A DNA stretch of 11,361 nt from Bacteroidota bacterium (GCA_963169595.1 CAUJFM010000181.1:1-11361); one strand, 5' to 3'; positions 1 to 6,224 are shown, counted from the first letter of the stretch. The notes: generated by a model from the letters alone, not told the origin. Numbers and translations: made by a program.

Positions 1-48
1 CATCACCCGTCTGAAAGGACGTGCATGGGCCAGATCCTTCGGACCCGA

Positions 49-951
49 TCAGGCCTTCAACTGACCGGCCAGCACGGCGAGGCCTTCCTCGAAATGGCGG
101 GGGGCGTAGCCCAGCTCGCGGCGGGCCTTGTCCAGGATGAATCCGGTACGCGGCGGGCGTTGTGCGGGCTGGCCCAGCGAATCGCTTTTCACGGGGGTCA
201 CCACGGAGGTGTCCAGGTGGAAGAAGGCCCCCACGCGCTGCACCAGCTCCAGGATGCTCATGCCGTCGGGACCGCTGAGGTGGTAGATGCCCGTGGCGCC
301 CTGCTTGGCGATGCGGATGCAGCCATCGGCCAGGTCCTCCGCCAGGGTGGGCATGCGCCACTGGTCGTCCACCACCTGGATGGGCTGCCCCTTCTCCAGC
401 GCGGCCTTGGCCCAGAGCACCACGTTGCTGCGGCTCAGTCCCTCGGCGATGCCATACACGATGATGGTGCGGGCAATGGCCCATTTCGCCAGACCGGCCT
501 CCTGCACGATGCGCTCGCTGTCCAGCTTGCTGTGGCCGTAGATGCTCAGTGGCGCGGGGGCATCCTCCTCGCGGTACGGTCCCGCCTGGCCATCGAAGAT
601 GAAGTCGGTGCTCAGGTGGATGAAATGGCTGCCGTGGCGCTTCGCAGCGCGCACCAGGTGCTCGGTGGCTGTGACGTTCTGCAGGCGGCAGGCTTCGGGG
701 TCCTGCTCGCAGGCATCCACGTTGGTCATGGCGGCGGTGTGGATCACCACGGCGGGCCGCACGGCATCGAACACGGCGTCCACCTCGGCGGCTGCGGTGA
801 TGTCCAGCGGGCGGTACTGCCCGCCCAGGGGCTGCGGGGTGCGGTCGGCGCCGCGGCTGGTGGCGATCAGCTCCACCTCCGGATCATGGCGGAGAGCGGA
901 AACCAGCTTCTGGCCCAGCAGGCCATTGCTACCGGTGATGAGGATGCGCAT
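49..951 (-). CDS. RmlD-like sugar-nucleotide reductase (SDR superfamily)
   Basis: A 300-residue extended short-chain dehydrogenase of the RmlD (dTDP-4-dehydrorhamnose reductase) type. These cytoplasmic enzymes use NAD(P)H to reduce the 4-keto group of a nucleotide-activated sugar, the last step towards dTDP-L-rhamnose for surface polysaccharide. Visible motifs are the N-terminal Rossmann glycine pattern TGSNGLLG (residues 6-13), the HTAAMTNVDACE segment (71-82) typical of RmlD, STDFIFDG (114-121) with the active-site Ser/Thr, and the catalytic YxxxK pair Y138/K142. Length is normal for the family. The ATG at 951 is preferred because the Rossmann strand MRILITG begins there. No rmlA, rmlB or rmlC is adjacent, so the exact substrate is uncertain; other RmlD-fold reductases, including the MAT2B-like group, look alike. 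It is the last complete gene of the window, and positions 1-48 after it hold nothing supportable. Family assignment is firm, the precise reaction is inferred. Confidence 0.88.
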   Translation of the reverse strand: MRILITGSNGLLGQKLVSALRHDPEVELIATSRGADRTPQPLGGQYRPLDITAAAEVDAVFDAVRPAVVIHTAAMTNVDACEQDPEACRLQNVTATEHLVRAAKRHGSHFIHLSTDFIFDGQAGPYREEDAPAPLSIYGHSKLDSERIVQEAGLAKWAIARTIIVYGIAEGLSRSNVVLWAKAALEKGQPIQVVDDQWRMPTLAEDLADGCIRIAKQGATGIYHLSGPDGMSILELVQRVGAFFHLDTSVVTPVKSDSLGQPAQRPPRTGFILDKARRELGYAPRHFEEGLAVLAGQLKA

Positions 952-1030
952 GGCGCGAAGATCGGGAGTGGAAGCACGCCCGGGCCGTGCACCAGGGCCG
1001 AGGCTGATCCGGACGAGATGCAGCGCAGCG

Positions 1031-1194
1031 GGTTAACGTTCAGGGCTTTGCGAAGGTTGGGCAATAGAATTCCCCCTGCTTGGCCTTGGCCGTAACTTTT
1101 CATTTAATACGGCCTATGTACAAAAGTTCAATAGAATTACCCCAAGCCCAAAACATATTCTTTAGCCCAACTTTTGCAAAGCCCATGTTAGCGG
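1031..1194. repeat. Long imperfect hairpin at the left edge of the AT-rich island
   Basis: The stretch between the reductase gene and the lipoprotein gene folds on itself almost end to end. Paired segments, from the outside in, are GTTAAC (1032-1037) with GTTAGC (1187-1192, one mismatch), GGGCTTTGC (1043-1051) with GCAAAGCCC (1176-1184), GTTGGGC (1056-1062) with GCCCAAC (1165-1171), AGAAT (1066-1070) with ATTCT (1157-1161), GCTTGG (1078-1083) with CCAAGC (1142-1147), and GGCCGTA (1088-1094) with TACGGCC (1108-1114). Blocks 1042-1070 and 1157-1185 are reverse complements at 24 of 29 positions. Inside the hairpin CAATAGAATT followed by C/A and CCCC occurs twice in direct orientation (1062-1076 and 1129-1143). 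The structure recalls a large integron attC site or a folded mobile-element end, but at 164 bp it is longer than typical attC sites and the terminal boxes fit the consensus only partly. Confidence 0.65.
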
Positions 1195-1202
1195 TTCGTT
1201 GT
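1166..1202 (+). repeat. Left imperfect terminal inverted repeat of the island
   Basis: Read left to right this end ends in GTTAGCGGTTCGTTGT (1187-1202) and begins with CCCAACTTTTGCAAAGCCCA (1166-1185). Allowing small gaps, it matches the reverse complement of 2211-2248 at roughly three quarters of positions; the shared core is GTTAGCGGT followed by TTGT. It is at the same time the right arm of the long hairpin 1031-1194. The lipoprotein gene stops 17 bp further in, so the repeat is tight against the gene. Confidence 0.6.
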
Positions 1203-1219
1203 TTTGTAGAGTCCACATC

Positions 1220-2191
1220 TTAGTTTAATTTTAGTTTCTCAATACTCAGTGTCAAATTTCGTAAATCTTGTTTCATAAGTTTAATGGTTGACTCTATTTG
1301 GTCGTACATATTGGCTCTATTCTCAAGTTGGTCTGTAGAATATTTGCCACCATCACTAAAATAGATTTCAACTGTATTACTGTCTGACTTGTCATTTGAC
1401 GAACTAACTTGCCCATATGCTTTCCAATTCTCGATGAGTTGTTCTCGTAATGAAATCTCATCTTTATTGTTAGGATTCTTATAATTTAAATAGTACCAGA
1501 TTGAAGGTGGATAAACAGTTGAAGTTTCAGTTGCAAACCAAATTTCTCTTAACACATTTCTTGAATGATTCGATTCTATTTTACGCTTATTGGTTAAAAT
1601 CATAACACCTATTGCAGCATCAGCAAGTCCGACACCTATACCAATAAAATCAGAAGCATTACTTTCATCATGTGAGGATACCAATATACCTGCTACAATA
1701 GCAGTCAGTGAGCCAAGAATAATCGAGCCAACAGTGAGTTTAGTTTCTCTCTTCATTTCGCTCTCTTTCAAGTACGATGCTATTTGGTTAATTCTTTCCT
1801 CTTCACAATCTAACTCTGCCGTAACTGATGATATTTCTAGTGAGGTTAAATCAATTCTATCGTTGATTTCTTGTTTAACATTTATTAAATCAATTTGACT
1901 TTGCAATGAATTAGTTTCTTTAACTTCATTAATTTTGTGAATGTAAAGAGACAATAGATCTAAAATTCCAATAGCGTTAGCAAGATTGATGTCTTTTGAG
2001 TTAAAGTGAGTGGTTAGTGTAGTATCAATTTGTAACTCATAAATAGGCTTTGGAATATCATTTGCTATATAATTATATGAGTTTTCCTGATTACAATTGT
2101 TTTTGTCTAAATCCCTTAATAAAGAGGTTTTTTTTGTTGTAGAACATGAACTAAAAACAATAAGAATTGTTAAAATTATGATATTTTTCAT
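1220..2191 (-). CDS. Unknown AT-rich lipoprotein with coiled coil and Gly/Ala-rich hydrophobic segments
   Basis: I do not recognise the family of this 323-residue protein. The N-terminus is a clear lipoprotein signal: KN, a hydrophobic stretch, then the lipobox FSSC with Cys16 as the expected lipidated residue, so the protein should be anchored in the cell envelope. Residues about 85-150 are rich in E, K, I, L and N with heptad-like spacing and probably form a coiled coil. Two hydrophobic, glycine-rich segments follow, about 152-172 (VGSIILGSLTAIVAGILV) and 181-200 (DFIGIGVGLADAAIGVMILT), with GxxxG-like spacing as in glycine-zipper membrane proteins. The C-terminal third has aromatic residues (IWYYLNY, 231-237) and ends in a second likely coiled coil (about 290-323). 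Codon and base composition are far more AT-rich than any neighbour, and the gene is boxed by inverted repeats; both suggest horizontal arrival. The ATG at 2191 fits the signal peptide. No convincing ribosome-binding site or promoter is seen. Confidence 0.85.
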   Translation of the reverse strand: MKNIIILTILIVFSSCSTTKKTSLLRDLDKNNCNQENSYNYIANDIPKPIYELQIDTTLTTHFNSKDINLANAIGILDLLSLYIHKINEVKETNSLQSQIDLINVKQEINDRIDLTSLEISSVTAELDCEEERINQIASYLKESEMKRETKLTVGSIILGSLTAIVAGILVSSHDESNASDFIGIGVGLADAAIGVMILTNKRKIESNHSRNVLREIWFATETSTVYPPSIWYYLNYKNPNNKDEISLREQLIENWKAYGQVSSSNDKSDSNTVEIYFSDGGKYSTDQLENRANMYDQIESTIKLMKQDLRNLTLSIEKLKLN

Positions 2192-2210
2192 AGTCGTAAT
2201 TTCATTCTTT

Positions 2211-2248
2211 ACAATGACCGCTAACTATGGCTATGCGCAACAGTTGCG
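2211..2248 (-). repeat. Right imperfect terminal inverted repeat of the island
   Basis: On the minus strand this end reads into the lipoprotein gene as GTTAGCGGTCATTGT (2225-2211) and is preceded by a stretch containing GCCATA and CGCAAC, matching the left end 1166-1202 with small gaps. It contains a perfect 6-bp hairpin, CGCAAC-A-GTTGCG (2236-2248). Just outside lies a perfect 10-bp palindrome, CGCTATAGCG (2257-2266), and then CCCTAAC (2271-2277). The remaining bases to 2331 show only a short echo of GTGCCCCC (near 2266 and 2322) and no gene. Confidence 0.6.
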
Positions 2249-2331
2249 TTTATTTCCGCTATAGCGTGCCCCCTAACATCCTCACGACCAGCCCCTTGTT
2301 CATTTGCTGTCGCTTGTTGTCGGTGCCCCCC

Positions 2332-2577
2332 TCACAATTCCCACACCGTGCTCCGCTTGCGGAAGGGCTGTTTGATGCGCTCCTTGTGCTGGAGGATGAA
2401 GGCCATGATGAGGTAGGGCACCAGGTGGAGGCCGGCGGTGACGAAGCTGAGGTAGATGAAGCTGAGCCGGACCTGCTCGGTCTTCACGTTGAGCTTTTCC
2501 GCCCACCAGGCGCACACCCCGAAGGCCTGCCGTTCAAAAAGGGTCTTGACGTGGTCGATCATGGTCCGTGCGTTCAT
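2332..2577 (-). CDS. Small PspC-domain membrane protein
   Basis: An 81-residue protein with the PspC domain pattern: GVCAWWAEKLNVKTEQVRLSF (residues 20-40), in which GVC.W.AE corresponds to the family's GVCAGLAEYF, followed by one hydrophobic helix, about 38-62, containing the characteristic PYLIMAFIL. PspC-domain proteins sit in the inner membrane and in proteobacteria take part in the phage-shock response; in Bacteroidota most are uncharacterised, so the stress role here is inference. The start at ATG 2577 overlaps the stop of the DUF2851 gene as ATGA, which points to translational coupling and explains the lack of a Shine-Dalgarno site. A basic tail (ERIKQPFRKRS) follows the helix and probably faces the cytoplasm. 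A much longer reading in the same frame is rejected because the upstream part is Pro/Ala/Arg-rich noise overlapping the DUF2851 gene. Confidence 0.8.
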   Translation of the reverse strand: MNARTMIDHVKTLFERQAFGVCAWWAEKLNVKTEQVRLSFIYLSFVTAGLHLVPYLIMAFILQHKERIKQPFRKRSTVWEL

Positions 2578-4010
2578 GCCGTTCGGTAGACGGAGCGGCG
2601 CAGCAACTGGTTGCCGATGCCGCAAGATAAGCATCGGTGGGCCGCGCAGTACGTGTTCCGGAGCTCCAGCAGGGCTTGGCCGCGGGCGGCGGTGTCGGCC
2701 TGGAGGCCCAGCACAGCCCAGCCTTCCAGCACCTGGTTGTGCTCGGCGGGCAGCTGCTCCAGCAGGTCCATGGCGCGGTCGCACAAGACCTGGCGGCCCT
2801 GCACGCGGCCCAAGGCGAAGAGCGTGGGCACCAGCGCATTGATGATGAGGTGCCGCCCACCGGCGCGGCCCAGGCGTTTCGGGCTGGGCGGGCTCTCCCG
2901 GTCGAAGAGGTAGTGGGTGGTCCAGTAAGACCCGGCCTCCACATCGAGCAGCTGCTGCAGGTGCTCCACCTCGCGGGCCTGGAGCAGCTCGGCGAAGGTG
3001 CCATCGCAGCGCATAAGGAGCTGGGCCAGCTGGGCGATGCGCACCGTGGGGAGATTCACCGGCCGCATGCGCCCGAACTTCCACGCCGCCACGGGGGCCG
3101 GACGCAGCCCGTGCATGCGGGCGAGCAGGGCGTGCTCGCGCTGCAGGGCGCGCGGGTGCTCGTCCACGAGGTCCACCTGGAGCAGGCCGGCCTGCCCGAA
3201 GAGCAGGGCCTCGGTGCGCAGGGCATCGTCGCGGTAGCGGTGCAGCAGGCGGAGCGGCAGCGCGTGGGCCAGCATGCCGAAGGGCTCGGCGTTCACCTTG
3301 AAGCCGAAGGCCCGGGCCAGCATGTGGTACAGGGTGGCGGAGGGGTCGCCCTCCAGCTGGTGGTAGAGGTCCTCCACCTCGGCGGTCTTGCGTTCGAGGC
3401 GCTCCACCAGCACACGCTCCAGCCAGGGGCCGGTGAGCAGGTGGTCCACGGCGTGGAGCTGGCGGGCGCAGGGCACGAAGCCCTGTCCGCGCATCAGGGC
3501 GTGGTGCGTGGCGATGCTGTCGGTGCTCACCCGGGTCATCAGCTCCACCGTGGGCAGCGGAGTGCCGCGATGGGTGCGCACTTCGGCATCATGCTCGTAC
3601 ACCACGTGCAGCACCACGTTGTCATATGCGGGGTCGTGCTGGTGGCCGTGTGCGTTCCACTCGCTGCTGCGCAGATGCACTTCCACCGTGCCGGCCCAGA
3701 GCTGGCCATCGATGCGCACCTCGGCACCCACCAGGTCGGGCCCACTGTTGGACTGGATGCGGCCGGGCTTGATCACCTCCACGCTGCGGCCATCCACGGT
3801 GCGCAGGGCGTGCTGCTCGAAGAGCCGCTGTTGCCAGATGTATTGCAGCAGCTCCTCGCCATACGGGAAGCCGGGGTCCAGCAGCTGAGCGGGGGCGGGC
3901 GCCGGGCGGACCGCTGCCGTGGCCCCGTGCACTACGCGCAAGGGCACGGTGGGGACGCAGGACGTGTTGGACCAACCGGACGCTGGATGGAGGCTGTTCG
4001 CACTTGACAT
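2574..4010 (-). CDS. DUF2851 family protein
   Basis: A 478-residue protein that I recognise as DUF2851, a family common in Bacteroidota and without an established function. Hallmarks are EELLQYIWQQRLF (52-64) near the usual family N-terminus, the block GRIQSNSGPDLVGAEVRIDG (83-102), then WAGTVEVHLRSSEW (105-118), HQHDPAYDNVVLHVVYEHD (123-141) and a long helical C-terminal half. The conserved acidic, histidine and tryptophan positions in the GPD ... VEVH block look like an active site, but I cannot name a reaction. Family members usually begin close to the EELL motif, so the first 50 or so residues, rich in Pro and Ala, are either an extension or a sign that translation begins later. ATG 4010 is kept because it is preceded by the A-rich GTAAAAT and by the AT-rich dyad at 4009-4040. 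It overlaps the PspC gene by four bases, so the two are very likely co-transcribed. Confidence 0.85.
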   Translation of the reverse strand: MSSANSLHPASGWSNTSCVPTVPLRVVHGATAAVRPAPAPAQLLDPGFPYGEELLQYIWQQRLFEQHALRTVDGRSVEVIKPGRIQSNSGPDLVGAEVRIDGQLWAGTVEVHLRSSEWNAHGHQHDPAYDNVVLHVVYEHDAEVRTHRGTPLPTVELMTRVSTDSIATHHALMRGQGFVPCARQLHAVDHLLTGPWLERVLVERLERKTAEVEDLYHQLEGDPSATLYHMLARAFGFKVNAEPFGMLAHALPLRLLHRYRDDALRTEALLFGQAGLLQVDLVDEHPRALQREHALLARMHGLRPAPVAAWKFGRMRPVNLPTVRIAQLAQLLMRCDGTFAELLQAREVEHLQQLLDVEAGSYWTTHYLFDRESPPSPKRLGRAGGRHLIINALVPTLFALGRVQGRQVLCDRAMDLLEQLPAEHNQVLEGWAVLGLQADTAARGQALLELRNTYCAAHRCLSCGIGNQLLRRSVYRTA

Positions 4011-4040
4011 ATTTTACGTCATTTGAATGACGCATAATAT
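4009..4040. promoter_or_regulatory. AT-rich 32-bp dyad at the start of the DUF2851-pspC unit
   Basis: The inner arms CGTCATT (4017-4023) and AATGACG (4026-4032) are a perfect inverted repeat around TG. Extended outward, the dyad matches at 13 of 15 positions per arm. It stands out as AT-rich in a GC-rich neighbourhood, lies in the 87-bp gap after pyrF, and touches the ATG at 4010. On the minus strand it contains TATATTATG, a weak match to the Bacteroidota -7 element. It could be an operator over the promoter of the following two genes. It is unlikely to be a terminator because it has no GC-rich stem and no T-run. Confidence 0.45.
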
Positions 4041-4097
4041 ATCACCTCATTTACGAAGCTCCAAGTCCCCCACGGAGAACCGGCCAGCGCATGGCGC

Positions 4098-4925
4098 TCA
4101 GATCACCCCGTGGGCGGTGAGCGCGCCGGCCATTTCGGCCTGCAGGGCCTGAGCCGCGCGGCGGGCGGCGGGGATGGCGTCCTCCCCTTTCCCGGCGTAG
4201 AGGATGCCGCGGCTGCTGTTGATGAGCAGGCCGCCATCGGCCGTTATACCGGCATGCAGCACGGCGTTGAGGTCGCCGCCCTGGGCACCCACGCCGGGCA
4301 CCAGGAAGAAGTGCTGCGGGGCGCTGCGGCGGGCCTGTGCAAGCACCTCGGGACGGGTGGCGCCCACCACGAACATCAGTTCTTCGGGCGTGCCCCATTC
4401 GGCGCAGCGTTCCATCACCACCTGGTGCAGCGGACGGCCATCGGGCGTGGTGAGGAACTGGAAGTCCTCGGCGCCGGGGTTGCTGGTGATGCCCAGCACA
4501 ATGCCCCACTTGCCAGGCCGCCCCATGAAGGGCACGATGCTGTCGCGGCCCATGTAGGGCGCGAGGGTCACGGCGTCCACATCGAGCTTGTCGTAGAAGG
4601 CCTCGGCGTACTTGCGGGCGGTGTTGCCGATGTCACCCCGCTTGGCATCGGCGATGATGAAGCAATCGCCCTTGCTGCGGATGTAGGCGATGGTGGCCTC
4701 GAGGTCCAGCCAGCCTTCCTCCCCGAGGGCCTCATAGAAGGCCAGGTTGAGCTTGTAGGCCACGGCCACGTCGTGGGTCATCTCCACAATGGCCTCGTTG
4801 AAGGCCCGCACCGGGTGGCTCTCGTCGTGGAAATGGTCGGGCACGAGGTGTTCCTCGGTATCGAGGCCCACGCAAAGCAGGCTGCGTTTGCGACGGATGG
4901 TGGCGACGAGCTGGGAGCGGGTCAT
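4098..4925 (-). CDS. pyrF: Orotidine 5'-phosphate decarboxylase
   Basis: This 275-residue cytoplasmic enzyme converts orotidine monophosphate to UMP, the last step of de novo pyrimidine nucleotide synthesis. The diagnostic signature IADAKRGDIGNT (residues 91-102) is complete, with the catalytic Asp/Lys/Asp set D93, K95 and D98. Other landmarks are the phosphoribosyl-site strand LLCVGLDTEE (16-25), the AYKLNLAFYEALG segment (56-68) that supplies another active-site lysine, and GGLLINSSRGILYAGKG near the C-terminus, which forms the phosphate-binding end of the barrel. The length fits the longer, type 2 PyrF group (about 270 residues) rather than the 230-residue enterobacterial type. ATG 4925 begins the protein directly before the first barrel strand. 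It follows prfA after a 206-bp gap filled with repeats. A GATCTTCGC motif lies 10-18 bp upstream of the ATG. No clear terminator follows the gene. Confidence 0.97.
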   Translation of the reverse strand: MTRSQLVATIRRKRSLLCVGLDTEEHLVPDHFHDESHPVRAFNEAIVEMTHDVAVAYKLNLAFYEALGEEGWLDLEATIAYIRSKGDCFIIADAKRGDIGNTARKYAEAFYDKLDVDAVTLAPYMGRDSIVPFMGRPGKWGIVLGITSNPGAEDFQFLTTPDGRPLHQVVMERCAEWGTPEELMFVVGATRPEVLAQARRSAPQHFFLVPGVGAQGGDLNAVLHAGITADGGLLINSSRGILYAGKGEDAIPAARRAAQALQAEMAGALTAHGVI

Positions 4926-4976
4926 GATGGGGACGCGAAGATCGGGCGATCGGTGGATACGAAGATCAGGAATGCG

Positions 4977-5088
4977 GTGAACCGCGACGACGCAACGGTG
5001 GCACTACAGGCGTTTTGGAGTGAACCGCGACGACGCGGCGACGCGACGGTGGCGCAACGGTTGTTCTGGGAGTGGATCGCAACGACGC
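4977..5088. repeat. Three imperfect direct repeats in the prfA-pyrF gap
   Basis: GTGAACCGCGACGACGC occurs at 4977-4993 and again exactly at 5020-5036; a third, diverged copy, GTGGATCGCAACGACGC, is at 5072-5088. The copies are offset by 43 and 52 bp. Each of the first two is followed by a related CGACGGTGGC- or CAACGGTGGC-like piece and ends in TTTTGGA or TTCTGGGA, so the true unit is about 43-52 bp. The repeats occupy much of the 206-bp gap (4926-5131), which otherwise holds no gene. The function is unknown. Confidence 0.7.
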
Positions 5089-5131
5089 GGCGGTCCGGAG
5101 GTGTCGGACGCGACAGGTCTTGAGGAAAGGT

Positions 5132-6214
5132 TCAAAGTCCCGCCTCAGCCTTCAGCTTCTCGGTGCGTTCGGCGAGCTGCAGGGCATCGATGACGTCCTG
5201 GAGGTCGCCGTTCATCACCTCGGGCAGGTTGTGCACGGTGAACTCGATCCGGTGGTCGGTGACGCGGCTCTGCGGGTAGTTGTAGGTGCGGATCTTGGCG
5301 CTGCGGTCGCCGCTGCTCACCTGGCTTTTGCGCTGTGCGGCGATGGCGGCCTCCTGCTTCACCACCTGCTCCTCGTAGAGCTTGGTGCGCAGCATCTGCA
5401 TCGCCTTGATGCGGTTGCCCAGCTGGCTGCGTTCCGTCTGGCACATCACCACGGTGCCGGTGGGGATGTGGGTAAGGCGCACCTTGGTCTCCACCTTGTT
5501 CACGTTCTGTCCGCCGGCGCCGCCGCTGCGTGCGGTCTCCATCTTCACATCGCTCTCCTTCAGGTCCACGTCGGTCTCCTCGGCCTCGGGCAGCACGTTC
5601 ACGGTGGCGGCGCTGGTGTGGATGCGGCCCTGGGCCTCGGTGGCAGGCACGCGCTGCACGCGGTGCACCCCGGCCTCGAACTTCAGCGTGCCATAGGCGC
5701 CTTCACCGATGACGTTGATGACGACCTCCTTGTAGCCGCCCACGCTGCCCTCGCTCACATCGGCCACCTCCACCTTCCAGCCGCGCCCTTCGCAGTAGCG
5801 GGTGTACATGCGGTAGAGGTCCCCGGCGAAAAGGCTGGCCTCGTCACCACCGGTCCCCGCGCGGATCTCCATGGTGCAGTTGCGCGCATCGTTGGGGTCC
5901 TTGGGCACCAGCATCAGGCGCACCTCCTCCTCCATCGCGTCGATGGCCGTGCGGCTCTCGTCGCGTTCGGTGCGGGCCATCTCCAGGAGGTCGGGGTCCT
6001 TCTCGGTGCGGAGCATCTGCTCGGCCCCGGACAGGTCATCGTGCAGTTTCCGGAAGCGGAAGTAGACCTGCTCGATGGGCTCCAGGTCGCGGTAGGTGCG
6101 GTTGAGCTCCACGAACTTCTTCTGGTCGGCGATCACCGCAGGGTCGGCCAGTTGCTTGCCGATCTCGGTGCGACGGTCGTGGAGGGCGGAGAGCTTGGAG
6201 AGGAGGTCGGACAT
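5132..6214 (-). CDS. prfA: Peptide chain release factor 1
   Basis: RF1 recognises UAA and UAG stop codons in the ribosomal A site and triggers release of the finished peptide. Numbered from the ATG at 6214 (360 residues, the normal RF1 length), the sequence has the RF1-specific anticodon-like tripeptide PAT in HRVQRVPATEAQGR (PAT at 190-192; RF2 would have SPF). It also has the catalytic GGQ loop in RSGGAGGQNVNKVETKVR (GGQ at 234-236), whose glutamine is the usual target of PrmC methylation. The N-terminal helical domain and the GTGGDEASLFAGDLYRMY block (120-137) are also typical. A GTG five codons further upstream (6229) is possible, but it lies in a repeat and gives an unusual N-terminus, so ATG 6214 with MSDLLSKL is preferred. 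There is no clear Shine-Dalgarno site. The gene lies between purM and pyrF, all on one strand, though gaps of 119 and 206 bp leave a single operon unproven. Confidence 0.97.
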   Translation of the reverse strand: MSDLLSKLSALHDRRTEIGKQLADPAVIADQKKFVELNRTYRDLEPIEQVYFRFRKLHDDLSGAEQMLRTEKDPDLLEMARTERDESRTAIDAMEEEVRLMLVPKDPNDARNCTMEIRAGTGGDEASLFAGDLYRMYTRYCEGRGWKVEVADVSEGSVGGYKEVVINVIGEGAYGTLKFEAGVHRVQRVPATEAQGRIHTSAATVNVLPEAEETDVDLKESDVKMETARSGGAGGQNVNKVETKVRLTHIPTGTVVMCQTERSQLGNRIKAMQMLRTKLYEEQVVKQEAAIAAQRKSQVSSGDRSAKIRTYNYPQSRVTDHRIEFTVHNLPEVMNGDLQDVIDALQLAERTEKLKAEAGL

Positions 6215-6224
6215 GGGAGGGAGC

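Larger units (their letters stand above)
1166..2248. mobile_element. Candidate single-gene mobile cassette (AT-rich island with inverted-repeat ends)
   Basis: A segment of about 1.1 kb differs sharply from its surroundings. Its GC content is about one third (19 of 60 bases in the line starting at 1261), whereas the neighbouring genes are clearly GC-rich. It contains one complete gene, an unrecognised lipoprotein, and its two ends are imperfect inverted repeats sharing GTTAGCGGT and TTGT close to the gene. No transposase, integrase or recombinase is inside, so movement would need an enzyme supplied in trans. It lies between two ordinary chromosomal genes without disrupting either. Candidate explanations are an integron-type gene cassette lodged in the chromosome or a non-autonomous element with terminal inverted repeats. 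An old transferred gene with chance palindromes is less likely, because the ends match each other over about 37 bp. The exact borders are inferred and no target-site duplication is evident. Confidence 0.5.

Noticed and set aside
1..48. Start of a further gene at the left edge
   Set aside because: An ATG on the minus strand at 26-24 stops after seven codons, and an ATG at 3-1 has no readable sequence beyond it.
974..990. GCACG...CGTGC partial palindrome upstream of the rmlD-like gene
   Set aside because: Only five outer pairs with a mismatch inside, and no T-run; likely chance in GC-rich DNA.
867..1103. Minus-strand 78-codon frame before the rmlD-like gene
   Set aside because: Starts inside the hairpin repeat, overlaps the rmlD-like start in another frame and has no recognisable motif.
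2578..3084. Long N-terminal extension of the PspC-domain frame
   Set aside because: Pro/Ala/Arg-rich sequence overlapping the DUF2851 gene in another frame; the domain and the ATGA overlap support the start at 2577.
2637..4007. Plus-strand 456-codon open frame opposite DUF2851
   Set aside because: Antisense low-complexity frame rich in His, Gly and Ala; the minus-strand frame has clear family motifs.
4086..4098. AGCGC-ATG-GCGCT mini-hairpin at the pyrF stop codon
   Set aside because: Five-base stem without a T-run; too weak to call a terminator.
4977..5088. Possible CRISPR array in the prfA-pyrF gap
   Set aside because: Only three imperfect copies with uneven spacing, related sequence also in the spacers, and no cas genes.
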